A stretch of DNA of 64,000 nucleotides from Erpobdella octoculata (GCA_963978895.1 OZ022238.1:20057048-20121047); one strand, 5' to 3'. Shown: positions 25,358-36,354, counted from the first letter of the stretch. The notes: a model not told the origin generated them from the sequence alone. Numbers and translations are program-made.

Positions 25358-27075
25358 TTAACCCCGAAACATTATGTTCATTTTATTTAAAAAGAATCTT
25401 TTAAGTGGCGCCACGGTCAAATGAACTTTGGAACCACTAAATATTAATGTCATCCAAAAGATTTGGTAAAGAGAAGTGTTTTCAGCCTTGCACAAAACTC
25501 CGTTTCTGATGCTGTTAGTCTGAGTGAAGTCGGAAGGTCGTTCCATGTCCTGGGACTAATGACTCCAAAGCATCTGTCGCCAAGTGTTGCTCGACGAGAG
25601 GTGGGCACGACGAGTTCTCCAGAAGACGAAGATCTGAGTCTCCTGCAGCCGATGACAGAGCTGGTTGGTTGAAGGTCTTCACTAAGATAAAAAAGAACCA
25701 TTTTCATGCAAACACTTGAACACAAGCAGCGCGACTTCTTAAGCTATTTTTCCGGAAGGCGAAGCCAGTGAAGTTCTTGAAGAATAGTTGTCGCGTGGTC
25801 ATACTTCCTGCTGTTAGTGATCATCTTAACGGCAATGCTGATGACGGTCTGTAGCCGGTTGAGTTGGAAGTTTGGTAAACCGACAAGTTTTGAATTCCAG
25901 TAGTCGATCCGTGGTAGAATTAGGGCAGTCACGAGGGTCTTCCTTCCAAGGATGGGTAGAGATTTGCTCACACTCCTGATCTGCCTGAAGATCGAAAAGC
26001 ATGAGTGGACAGTACTGGAGACCTGTGACTGCATGGAGAGGTCAGAGTCTAGGAAGATTCCAAGATTTCTAACTGCGGATGAGGGGCTGATGTTAACACC
26101 ACAGATGTTGATGGGGTTATTTGGAATTTGATGGAGGAAGCTTTTTGACGAACACCACAAAACCTCAGATTTATCCGGGTTGAGTTGCAAACGACTCCGT
26201 GATAGCCAACGACTGACGTCCGCGACACAAGCGGACATCTTTGCGGACAGTTCTGCAGTCTGACCCGGAGATCTGGGTGTCGTCAGCGTAGAGATGATAG
26301 TTGAGATGGTGTTTTGGAGGACGCTACCATTCCGCTTCGTGTACAAACAGAAGAGAACCCTGTGAGGCGCGCAGTCGGAAGATGAAAGTGGAGAGGATGA
26401 GTCGCAGTCTCTTACGTAAGACAGGCGATTGGTAAGGTATGATCGAAACCAGTCGACGACGAGGCCACCAAGGCCGCAAGACAATTCCAGTCGCTGTAGT
26501 AGGATGTGGTTGTCGACAGTGTCAAACGCCGTCGACAGGTCAAGAAGAACGAGGAGTGAGAGCTTGCCTTGGTCGGCAGCTCGAAGCAAATCAGAAATAA
26601 CTTTGAGTAATGCTGTTTCGGTTGAATGGTGAGGACGATAAGCAGACTGGAGCAGATTGTTCGAGTGAAGATGTTTGAGGAGGAGTGAGAGCACGAGCCT
26701 CTCAAGCAATTTTGAGACAACGGAGAGATTGGATATTGGACGGTACGATGATGTCACGTTGCGATCGAGTCCCGGTTTTTTCACGAGCGGGTGATGTACA
26801 ATGTCATAAAGTGGTTGAGAAAAATTCCCTTTGTGAAAGAGAGGTTGAAGAGTCTGGAGAGATAAGGAGCAAGCACGGTGGAAAGTTCCTTGAGAACACG
26901 TGTTAGAACAGGATCCAAGAAACACTGTCGATCGGACAAACGATGAATGAGCGCGGTGACTTCAGCGGCGCTCGTTAGCTCGAATTGACGCATGACAAAT
27001 TCCGGTGCCAGCCGACTAAGAGAAGTAGGTCGACGCATGGAGTCGCTGCACGAACGCGTGCGACCTAGTCTTCGA
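25358..27075 (-). pseudogene. CR1-like LINE reverse transcriptase (-), decayed
   Basis: On the minus strand, 27038-26781 gives LTSAAEVTALIHRLSDRQCF, and 26925 onward gives SSYRPISNLSVVSKLLERLV, LLDLSTAFDTVDNHILLQRL and VDWFRSYLTNRLSYVRD. Then the frame shifts: the catalytic segment reads YADDTQISGSD in a neighbouring frame near 26270-26310. It continues with WLSRSRLQLNPDKSEVLWCS and IFLDSDLSMQSQVSSTVHS. The last block (25725-25450) ends GDRCFGVISPRTWNDLPTSL and LLFTKSF. There is no endonuclease, so the copy is 5' truncated. Same subfamily as 4380-5006. Confidence 0.9.
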
Positions 27076-27783
27076 AAAATCTAAGAAACTCGTTGGTTGT
27101 TGCCCATTTCTTCATGTATGAATATATTGAATATACTTGTTTATTATTTATTGATATTTTTTGTTTTTCCGATAAAATTTATTTAATAAACCTCATTGTT
27201 AGAATTAAGAGACGAGCAATAATAACAAACTTAATTGCAAGAATAACATTTTTATTCTGCTTGTTGTTGTCTCTATAGGTACATGTTGAAAGCTGAAACT
27301 GTCGTGTGCTGTGAAATATGGAAATTAACGTGAACATTGCACCATCACACAGTTTTATATAAAAAAAAAGAAGTAGATGCCTGAAAATGCTTTTTAAATT
27401 ATCTAGTTAATTTACGACCCACCCGAATGATTATTGGATCTTGATGTGAACGTTTAACGCAGGATGCATACTTGCATACATTGAGTACGACCATTGATAT
27501 ATACTAAGTATAAATCAATGAGTACGGTTGATATAATTGTTCATTTCGCGGAAAGGTGTGAATGGAGTAAAGAAGAACAATTCTCGTCTAACAGCGTTTT
27601 TAATCATTCTACTGTTTATAACAACAGCATTGTTGTGATGCTAATCAATAAATTTTCTGCACAAAAATTTTTGCAATTCTCCCAATGAAAATGACTAAAT
27701 GAACGTTTTTTATTTCTTTATTTTTTTGTTGCTATTTCAACTTTTGATAAGATGTTTTTGCAAATGTTTTGAGTAGAGTTGTT
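27076..27783. other. Mostly non-coding, with a possible lectin-exon relic
   Basis: No gene is visible except a weak trace at about 27600-27660, whose translation NSIVVMLINKF resembles YAITVMLTNKSW of the fucolectin C-terminal exon at 23640. The matching nucleotide run is short, so this is only a candidate pseudo-exon. Confidence 0.25.
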
Positions 27784-29335
27784 ATAGTTAACTGGGCCGG
27801 ATTAAGGCATAGTCAGGGTGTGCCAATACACATGGGCCCCACCACTAAGAGACCTACACCAACCAAAATAAAACTACTTGATTATAATTTAAATATCTGT
27901 TATTGGTATGTCATATAACAGTTCAATTAAATACAGTAAATGCAGTCACAAAACAAGAGGACGTGTAAAGTCATTTCAAAGTAGTAAAATTTTTCATGTT
28001 AGTTCAGCTATTAGATCCTCGAAGTTAACCTCACATAGAATGTCTGCAAACCTCATCAGAGCCAGATGTAACAGCCGATCATAGCTCATTGATGTGCGAA
28101 AACTGTTTTTTATCAGTTTTATCTGAATGCTGTGCTCGTCCAGAAAATCCACCAAAACCATCAAACACATCCTGGGTCTTGTGACCTTGGTGTGACATAA
28201 ATTTAACAAATCATTCAATGGGATTCATTTTCTCCATTTATCAAAATACTAAACTAAGCTGGTCAATGTGTCCCTCGTCTGGCGTGGAGTCTAGTAATAT
28301 TGACCTATGGACAACGTTAGAGTAGATGCAATCTGACCACGCTTGAAAAGAGAAGGACTAGGGGAGACTTAATTGAAACGCACAAAATGTTAAACGGAGT
28401 GGTTGACCTAGATCCGAAAAGATTTTTTAAAAGATCAAAATATGAAGGTACAAAAGGGCGTAACTTTAAGATGTGCAAGAAAAAGGAGGGTTCAATGAAG
28501 CAAAGATTCTTCAGTGCAAGAGTAACGAATGGATGGAATAGATTAGAGAATGAAGTCGTGAATGACAAATTTAAAATTAAATTATTTAAATATAGTTTCT
28601 TAATGTATGATGGTGGATCTCACACACGATTAATTGTTCTGATTCATTTTAAGTAAACGTTATGTTAGGTTTTTGTTTAATATCTTGATTTTGTATGCGT
28701 GACGTGATTTCACACAACATGCGGTGCTCCAACAGTTCAATGAATTTTTCACAGATAGTCGATGAGAGATAGAGATAGTATACTTCCACGGTTAGCATGG
28801 TTATATTTGTGTTGCTTCAGAAAATCATCGTATTCTGCTATGAGCTCCAGCATGACTAGTTAGTTACCGTTATTTGGTGATCTAATAGTTTCAATGGCTC
28901 CACAAGCTGCTAGACCACATTAACTTTCTTTCAAAACTTTTCTCCAGTGATTCTCCGCATTAGCCAGTTATTTTGACATGCCACATTCTATGGTACCCAC
29001 GTTCCATAATTTTTCCAAAATCCTTATAATCTTTCTTCTCCCAAAAATAGTTGATGACCGGTGGATAATTAGTCGTAGGTTTTTTTGTTTACAAAAATGT
29101 CAAAGAACTTCGTACCTATATATCTTCCCAAAATATTTTGTAGTGAGCACAACCAGCTCCCCAATGATGTTTTATTAAATTATTAAGTGACTAGAGATAG
29201 CCTGTCAAAAATGATGAGTTTTTTGTTTTCATCGAACTCTTAAGATATGAAATAAAAAACGTTTTCCTTCTCTAGCATTGTTATAAGCAGTTCAATGAAG
29301 TCTGGATCTCATTGCCGTAATTGATTAATTGTGGT
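27784..29335 (-). pseudogene. Decayed ZMYM1-like hAT transposase (-), interrupted by a LINE
   Basis: On the minus strand, 28218-27994 encodes SFRTSMSYDRLLHLALMRFA and CEVNFEDLIAEL, the end of the hAT dimerisation region. Farther upstream (about 28930-28800) LELIAEYDDFLKQH matches the N-terminal catalytic region of ZMYM1-like hAT transposases. Between them sits a + strand LINE 3' end (28319-28690). The + strand left end near 27793, TGGGCCGGATTAAGGC, resembles hAT termini. Boundaries and target duplication are not resolved. Confidence 0.55.
28319..28690 (+). pseudogene. LINE reverse transcriptase C-terminal fragment (+)
   Basis: The frame encodes LEKRRTRGDLIETHKMLNG, then FFKRSKYEGTKGRNFKMCKK and FFSARVTNGWNRLENEVVN, ending at TAA 28654-28656. 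This is the conserved C-terminal block of CR1-like LINEs (RGDLIETFK...FF..R....WN.L). It was apparently inserted into hAT transposase sequence. Confidence 0.8.
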
Positions 29336-30045
29336 AAATAGATAATGTAGTTACTCTACCTGCTCTACATTATCAAAAAATTATTCAATGTCTTAGATCA
29401 GGGTTTCTTAACCGGTGGGTTGCACATTCCCCAAGGGGGTGCCATTCTAGTCTAGGGGGTGGGAAAAATTAAAGTTAAAAAAAAAATTTAATTTGAAAAA
29501 TAATTTATACAATTTTAATTTTTGCAGAGAATAATTAAAAAATTTTGAAATTCTTTAATTTTGACAACGCTTGTATTTTTAAATCCTTTATTTTACCTTC
29601 ACGTGTTTGCTTGCGTAAACCATAAATAGGAACCCTTTACCACTAAAAAAAACCAACTTCCCGTTATCCAATCGAGTTAAAATTTGGTGAGCTTATTTGT
29701 TGCTGTGCAATTCTAAAATTGGAGAGGGGGTATTTTACAAAAAAAAGGCAATGACTGCGGGGTAGTCGTAGGTATTTTTTAGTAATTTTACTTTCAGCAA
29801 CAGTCATTTTCCAAAACCAGGTATTCTACCCAAAATCTTTTAAAATGATACTCTGGGGGATGCATTTCCCCAGCCCGGATCCGTCCCTGTCTCTGGTTAT
29901 CACTTCAACTGGCATTTCAAAACTGGAAAGTGTGAAAAAACGGAAACATTCAGAAAAATGTGTTCAAAGACGACACACAGCAAACGACCGAATTGTTTTT
30001 AATGTGACAAAGCCCTGTCAAACAACAATTGTGGGTACCCATGCA
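29336..30045. other. Repeat-fragment region without a gene
   Basis: A sequence at 29399-29470 (CAGGGTTTCTTAACCGGTGG followed by G-rich motifs) looks like the end of a hAT-type MITE. Another at 29852-29890 (GCCCGGATCCGTCCCTG) looks like the inverted end of a second one. I could not pair either with its partner end. Confidence 0.35.
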
Positions 30046-32772
30046 ATCAATCAATTCGTATTTATATAGCGATATTTCCGCGGTGTTCAATAGCGCTCGG
30101 TCATGAACTTATTAAACAGACGTGTTTTAAGTCTACGCCGGAAAGGTGTGAGAGAAGTAGAGTTAGTAAGAGAAGAAGGAAGAGAGTTCCAGAGATAGGT
30201 ACAAGAGTAGGAAAAAGAATGTTTAGCAAAAGAATGCTTAATAGTGAAGACTGAAGACGCGAAAGTGACTAAGAGAAGAAGAACGAAGACCAGACTTAGG
30301 AGGGATATGTATTAAATTAGGTAAGTAGAGAGGAGAAAGACAATTTTTTATTTTATACATTATTAAACAGATTTTAAAAATCACTCTATATCTGAGAGAA
30401 AGCCAATGGAGGAGAACAAGAGATGGAGAGATGTGAGAGAAGTAGGAGGTGCGAGAAACTAAGCGCGCAGCCGAGTTGAAGGCTTTAGAGAGAGGATAAA
30501 GGGTAGTGTCAGGAAGACCATAATATAGTAAATTGCAGTAATCAATTCGAGACAGAACAAGAGAAGCGACTAGAAGTTGTAGAGAAGGGTCATCCAAAAG
30601 TGGACGAAGCTGCTTAATGCGGCGAAGATGAAAGTAGCAAGAATTAGTAACAGATGTAATTTGAGGGGTTAAAGACAAGTTGAAGTCAAAGAGAAAACCT
30701 AATCTACGAATCAAAGGAGAAGGAGAAATGGAAAGAGAAGATGGTAGTGGCAAAACCAAAGGAAGAGGATTTAGAGGACTTATTGAAATAGATTAGTTCA
30801 AACTTGTCAGGATTAAGTTTGAGACACATAGAAGAACTCCAGGATATAATAGACTGAAGGCAGGCAGTTATTTGATTAAGAACAGACTCAAGAGAAGAGT
30901 TAGAAAAAGTAGAATAGACGTAAGTGTCATCAGCATACATTTGACTATTGAGAGAGTGAGAAGATATAATATGAGGAAGTTCAGAAGTGTAGAGAATAAA
31001 CAATAAAGGGCCAAGAATAGACCCTTAAGGCAGACCATAGCTCAAAGATACAGGAGTAGATTTAGAAGATTCAATAGAAACATAGGAAGATCTACTAGAT
31101 AGATAAGATTTAACCCACCGGAGAGCTTCACTAGTTATATTAAAAGATTTATCAAGTACATCCAACAACAGTGAATGATCAACTGTATCAAATGCAGATG
31201 AAAAATCAAGACAACGAAGAAGAGTAGAGAGGCCAGAGTCAGAAGAAATAATGAGGTCATTATGAAGCTTAAGTAGAGCAGTTTCAGTAGAGTGGCCAGG
31301 TCTGAAACCAGATTTAGAAAAGGGAAGAAGTGAGAAAGCAGTTAGATAAGCACTTATTTGCTCATACACAACTCTTTCCATAATTTTAGAGATAAAGGAT
31401 AGGTTAGTAGGTTAGAGACAGGCTTATAGCTAGATAGAGAAGAAGGATCAAGAGAGGCATTTTTAATAGTAGGGATGATAAAGGAGGACTTAAGAATAGA
31501 GGGAAACACAGATGTAGATTAAGAGAGATTAATTAAATCAAGTAGAATTGGATAAAGAACAGACGAAAGCTTTTTAAAGATAGAAGTGGGAATGAGATCC
31601 AAAGAGCAAGTAGAAGAAGACATAGAGTTAATAAGTTTAGTGAGATAGTCAAGTGTAATAGGAGAAAAAGAGTAAAAGTTTTAGTAGAGAATTTAGAAAA
31701 AATAGGGGTTTGACTATTGTTAGAAGATCTAATGTTTTCAATTTTGGTAGTAAGAAAATTGTGATAGTAATCAGGAGAAAAAGAGAGAGGAGAGGATTTG
31801 TTATTGAGGAGTTTAGAAGGAGAAGACCACCTATTCCTAGAGCTAGAAGTAAGAACAATAGATTTTCTCAAAAAGGAAGAATGCTTAGCAAAGATGAGGT
31901 TATGGTATTGTTTGAGATGGTATTGCCACTCGTACCAAGAACCCTTTGATAATTTAGAACGATAAACTCGCTCAGCTTTACGTGCAGATTGCTTCAAGAG
32001 AACACAATCACGATCAAACCAAATAGATTTTAAAAAAAAAGAGTCGAAACTTAAACGTCTCAAAAGGAACCAAAGTAACCAATATAGATGAAATTGTCAA
32101 ATTGAGATTGTCCATAAAAGAATCAACATCAGTGAAAGAAGAAGAAGAAAGCCCAGAGGTGAGAAATAAATTTGAAAATTGAATTTTATCAAATCTAGAC
32201 CAACACTAAAGTATCCAGTATAGATGAAATCGTCAGATTGAGATTGTCCATAGAAGAATCAACATCAGTGAAAGAAGAAGAAAACCCAGAGGTGAGAAAT
32301 AAATTTGAAAATTGAGTTTTATCAAACCTAGACCAACACCTTTTAGTGACTGAAGTAAGATTAATTAAAGATTGTGATAGAGGTAAGGTGAAAGAAATTA
32401 AGTAGTGATCAAGTTGAGATTAACAGGTGAAAGATTGCTTATAATAGAGAAAAGAGGAGAAATAATAAGATCCAATGTGTTATCCCGTTTATGAGTCGGA
32501 AAGTCACAAAACTGAAAGAAGTTAAAAGTAGATAAGATTTTAAGAAATTGAGACAAAAGAGTCCTTAGTTTTATTAATAGGAATATTAAAATCCCCAATG
32601 ATGAAAGAAGAAGTAGATAGAGAGAAAAGAGATTCAGAAAGGTTGTAGAAATCCTCCAAAAATTGTGGTTCAGAGCATTTAGGAGGCCTATAGATACCTA
32701 TTAAATTGAACTTAAAAGAATTAATTTTAACAGAAGTAAAGAGGCATTCAAAAGATGAGAATTTAGTAGAAG
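30046..32772 (-). pseudogene. CR1-like LINE (-) with endonuclease remnant and ATTG tail
   Basis: Minus-strand order: an endonuclease end near 32640-32430 (GDFNIPI, then a block ending NTLDLIIS); a linker region with a tandem duplication; reverse transcriptase at 31381-31025 (GFRPGHSTETALLKLHNDLI, CLDFSSAFDTVDHSLL); then QMYADDTYVYS near 30950, LKLNPDKFELIYF and LVLSRIDYCNLLYYGLP. In GVPQG the Gln codon is a TAA stop (near 31027), and frames shift at least twice more. The 3' end reads GCGCTATTGAACACC...ATTGATTGATTG on the minus strand, the ATTG-type tail usual for CR1/L2. A 3' fragment of the same family is at 46811-46973. Confidence 0.88.
32072..32341. repeat. ~135-bp tandem duplication inside the LINE
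   Basis: Copy 1 (about 32072-32207) and copy 2 (about 32208-32341) both run from an ATATAGATGAAAT-like start through GAGATTGTCCATA and GAATCAACATCAGTGAAAG to CTAGACCAACAC. A few substitutions and a 3-bp length difference separate them. Confidence 0.85.
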
Positions 32773-34230
32773 AATTTCAGCACTTCTCAAATCTTGCCAT
32801 ACCAAACATAAACTTTATAAAAAATATTTGAAGAATCCTACTCCCACAAATAAGAAAAAATTTGTGGATTACAGTAATCGATTTAAGTCAATAAAACTGG
32901 CAACTATTCGACAATATTACTCTAATAAATTGCAGTTACATCAGATGAATCTAAAGAAAATATGGGTGATTATTAAATCTATTATGAACAGACATGCAAC
33001 TAATAACACTACTAATAAATATGTCGCACCTGACGGTAGGACATTAGTTTTGCCACTTGAAATAGCCGAGGAATTTAACAGATATTTTTCAGAGATTGGG
33101 CCTAGTCTTGCCAACAGCATAAGACCCACCGAAAAATCATTCAGAGACTACTGTGGTGATCCAACTGTTCAGTCTATGGAAACTCATCTTGTTACACCGG
33201 AGGAAATTTTGAGGATATCAAAAGGGTTAAACACGTCCCACAGTAGTGGACTTGATGAAATTGATCCCTCCTTCGCAAGTGAATTCATCCATCAAATCGC
33301 TTCTCCTCTGGCCTCTATCATAAATTGCTCATTTGCAACCGGCATATTCCCTAAAGAACTGAAAGTGGCAAAGATTATTCCTTAACATAAATCAGGAGAT
33401 GTTGACAAAGTCACCAACTACAGACCAATCTCTATACTGCCATACTTCTCTAAATTGTTTGAGAGAGCTATGTTCTCTAGAATATACAACTTTCTGATGA
33501 AATTTTCTTTACTTAATAACAGACAGTTTGGTTTTCGAAAGGGTCACTCAACTTTTATGCCATTGATTTTGTTATACTCGAGAATTGCAGAAGCAGTTGA
33601 ACATGGTGAATATACTATTGGTATATTTCTTGATTTAGCCAAAGCTTTCGACACTGTTGATCAAAATCTGTTAATTGATAAGTTGTCTTTTTATGGTTTT
33701 CGAGGTTGTGTGTTAGACTGGCTTAAGGATTATTTACTAAACAGAAAACAGTTAGTTGAATTTAATGGTTCAAGATCATTGTCTCGTGATATTTTATGTG
33801 GTGTACCTCAAGGTTCAATTTTGGGGCCCTTGCTTTTCATCATTTACATTAATGATCTACTGAAGGCTTCTTCATTGGTTGAATTTTTATTATTTGCTGA
33901 TGACACGAGTATTTTTGCTTCAGGTAATTGCTTGAGTGACTTAATCTCAATTATGAATAATGAACTCGTGAGTATTGATGAATGGTTCCGAACTAATAAA
34001 CTATCATTAAACATGGATAAAATTAATTATATTCTTTTTCGTACTAGGCATAAAGCTTCTTATTGTGATAACATTCTTTATAAAAACGGTTATCCTATCA
34101 GATGTGTATCTTCCATTAAATTCTTGGGTGTTATAATAGATGAACATTTGGACTGGTCCAAGCATATCTCTTTTACAATGAGAAATAAGGTTGTGCATAA
34201 TTTAGTCTTATCATTCAATAATATTTGACA
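32773..34230 (+). pseudogene. CR1/Rex-like LINE reverse transcriptase (+)
   Basis: Frames 32828-33385 and 33455-34228 are one gene broken by a TAA at about 33384: KKIWVIIKSIMNRH, SGLDEIDPSFASEFI, [stop], VTNYRPISILPYFSKLFERA, FGFRKGHSTFMPLILLYSRI, FLDLAKAFDTVDQNLLIDKL, GVPQGSILGPLLFIIYINDL, LLFADDTSIFASG and FLGVIIDEHLDWSKHI. The catalytic FADD box is intact. The coding end is truncated right after the thumb start (MRNKV) and joined to what looks like 3' untranslated sequence. The endonuclease is absent. Its 5' edge lies head-to-head with the minus-strand LINE at 32772. Confidence 0.9.
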
Positions 34231-34318
34231 AAATGTTAGTAATAACTTTATATGCAACAATAAATCAGACACAACTTTATTGATGGACACACAAAACAAC
34301 AGCTAAGAAATCGTTCGG
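34205..34318 (+). repeat. LINE-tail repeat, left copy
   Basis: This segment (TATATGCAACAATAAATCAG...ACAACAGCTAA) recurs in the same orientation at 35583-35690. The two copies flank the palindromic element 34328-35509. Confidence 0.8.
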
Positions 34319-34383
34319 TGTTTATTATGGTCGCTGCTATTGCCTCGGCGGTTAGCCGTAGAAATAATCGGTAAAATGAATGT

Positions 34384-34530
34384 AGGACATTTCCCTCCCC
34401 CGGACGTTTCCCCCACCCCGGACATTTCCCCCCCCCCCCCGACAGACCCTAGGACATTCCCCCCCCCGACAGACCCTAGGACATTCCCCCCCCCCGGACA
34501 TTTCCCCCCCCCCAAGGTAGGACATTCCCC
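34384..34530 (+). repeat. Poly-C minisatellite (GGACATTCCCCCC-type)
   Basis: Several units of GGACATT(T)CCCC plus a C run, some containing GACAGACCCTA. The inverse array lies at 35004-35094. The C/G runs could form G-quadruplexes on the minus strand. Confidence 0.85.
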
Positions 34531-34718
34531 CCCTGTGGTTATGTAGTAGTATGAATTTGTGGTTTTGCAAGAGTGTGTTCTTGCATGGCATAAATATGTG
34601 TGTACGTGAATTGTGTACATTCCCCTCCGGACATTCCCTCGCCATGAGTATGATAATTCTCACCCCACGAGGTAGGACAAGGCAGAGTTGAATTTCACAA
34701 GTTTTTCTAAGAAACACA

Positions 34719-34945
34719 AACCCTAACCCTAACCCTAGGGTTTCTAAGAGTGTTTCTAAGAAACACAAACCCTAACCCTAACCTAACCCTAACCCTAACC
34801 CAAACATTGCACTGAACTATTTAGGGGATAAATAACCCTAACCCTAACCCTAACCCTAGCCCTAACCCTAACCCAAACATTGCACTGAACTATTTAGGGG
34901 ATAAATAACCCTAACCCTAACCCTAACCCTAACCCAAACATTGCA
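34719..34945 (+). repeat. Interstitial telomere-like (CCCTAA)n arrays in a ~66-72-bp higher-order unit
   Basis: CCCTAA blocks at 34719-34798, 34835-34874 and 34908-34936 are separated by a repeated spacer (AACATTGCACTGAACTATT...GGGGATAAATAA) that occurs three times. CCCTAA matches the common metazoan telomere repeat, but unique sequence continues on both sides, so this is not a chromosome end. Confidence 0.9.
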
Positions 34946-35003
34946 CTGAACTATTGGGGATAAATAAAAAATAATAAATGAAAAATAAAAGTATATTCTC
35001 TCT

Positions 35004-35094
35004 CCGGGGGGGGAATGTCCTACGCGGGGGGGAAACGTCCGGGGGGGGGGAAATGTCCGGGGGGGGGGAAATGTCCGGGGGGGAAATGTCCGAT
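35004..35094 (+). repeat. Poly-G minisatellite, inverse of 34384-34530
   Basis: Units of GGGGGGAAATGTCC with G runs of 7-11. It pairs with the poly-C array as an inverted repeat. Confidence 0.85.
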
Positions 35095-35149
35095 CCTCGG
35101 TAAAATTGCCACTGAGCCGACAGTCGCGCCGTAAGTCTACCTAAAAGTA

Positions 35150-35415
35150 AACCCTAACCCTAACTATAATCATAACCATAACCCTAACCCTAACCCTAAC
35201 TCTACCCCTAACCCTACCCCTAACGGTTTATTATATACGTTATAACTATTACCATGGCAGTAGGCGCCGTTTGCCGGGGCAATAAGCGGTAAAATTGCTA
35301 CTGAGCCGGCGGTTTTGCCAAAACAATTGATTCTTCGATCAATTGATAAAGATGTACATATTTTCTAAAGGGTTGGGGGTAGGGGTAGGGATAGGGTTAT
35401 GCTTAGGGTTAGGGT
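35150..35415 (+). repeat. Further telomere-like blocks (CCCTAA, then inverted TTAGGG)
   Basis: CCCTAA-type units with variants (CCCTAC, ACTCTA) lie at 35150-35225. TTAGGG/GTAGGG units lie in inverse orientation at about 35370-35415. The two sets form the inner arms of the palindromic element. Confidence 0.8.
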
Positions 35416-35582
35416 TTAATTTTAGGTAGACCTACGGCGCGACTGCCGGCTCATTAGCAATTTTACCGATTATTTTCACGGCTAATCGCCGGGGCAATAG
35501 CAGCGACCATTATATACGTCTAATTGGTTTATTGTCACAGGAAATTGTTCTAGTTTTTTTAAGTTGATTAATCAAAACTCTT

Positions 35583-35690
35583 AGTTTTATCATTCAAGGA
35601 TGTTTCAGAAAATGTTAATGATAATAATCACTTTATATGTAACAATAAATCAGACACAACTTTATTAAAGGACACCCAAAACAACAGCTA
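35583..35690 (+). repeat. LINE-tail repeat, right copy
   Basis: A diverged direct copy of 34205-34318, here followed by an AAT microsatellite tail (35690-35706). It supports reading the pair as LINE 3' untranslated sequence. Confidence 0.75.
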
Positions 35691-35786
35691 ATAATAATAA
35701 TAATAACACTAATAAAGGTTCAATACATTAATTATAGCATAGGAAATTATTAGAAAGATTGTATAACCGTAATATTATATATTAAA

Positions 35787-36210
35787 AACTAGCGGGGTTA
35801 CCCGGCGTTGCTCGAGGTTTTCAGAGGTTTTTTATCATTTTTCTCTCTTGCTCCCGTTTCCTTCCCCGCTTGCTCTCCCGTTTCCGTTCCCGCTTGCTCT
35901 CCGTTTCTGTTCCCGCTTGCTCTCCCGTTTCCGTTCCCGCTCGCGCTCATTTTTTCTTTTCCACTCTTTCATAACCTATTTCAGCCCATAAAACGTAAAA
36001 TAGATTTGCTAAAAGTTGCTTGAAGCCTTCAAACGTTGTTACGTAAACAAAATTTGAATTTTATTACGCAATTACCTTCGATGGTCGTACATATGAACTT
36101 TTGGTCTGGAAAGTTAAAAAGGGGAAAAAGTTAAGAAGGTTTGGACTCCTTCTCCGATCCCCCGGCTCAAGGGGCCAAAAAACCTTCCGGGCCAAAAGTG
36201 CCTATACATG
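35787..36210 (+). repeat. CTAGCGGGG-family repeat (+)
   Basis: The head AACTAGCGGGGTTACCCGG is followed by GCTCTCCCGTTTCCGTTCCC-type units, then the family body (AGCCCATAAAACGTAAAATA). It ends in a short inverted segment (CTTTTGGTCTGGAAAG / CTTCCGGGCCAAAAG). Confidence 0.8.
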
Positions 36211-36354
36211 ATTATTGCATAGGTTTTCGAAGCACTGTTTACAATTGCTTAACAGGCATTACTTGCTAATGGACTTCTTAATATTAAGAAGTCCATGACT
36301 TGCTTCCCAGTCTTGCATAATGTGACCGATTGCGCGTTATTACAAATTATTAAG

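Larger units (their letters stand above)
34328..35509. mobile_element. Palindromic TTA-flanked element with telomere-like and G-tract modules
   Basis: The left end TGGTCGCTGCTATTGCC and the inverted right end are near-identical over ~50 bp (through AATAATCGGTAAAAT). TTA flanks both sides (34325-34327 and 35510-35512), suggesting a 3-bp duplication as in PIF/Harbinger-like MITEs; that assignment is tentative. Inside there are nested inverted modules. Poly-C units (GGACATTCCCCCC) at 34384-34530 face poly-G units (GGGGAAATGTCC) at 35004-35094. A block at ~35098-35150 (CGGTAAAATTGCCACTGAGC) is inverted at ~35415-35468. CCCTAA arrays lie between. No protein is encoded. Confidence 0.75.

Noticed and set aside
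34303..34768. Gly- or Pro-rich frames over the C/G tracts
   Set aside because: They are translations of the C/G minisatellite.
34719..34945. A true chromosome end
   Set aside because: Unique and transposon sequence continues for tens of kb on both sides, and the CCCTAA blocks lie within a palindromic element.
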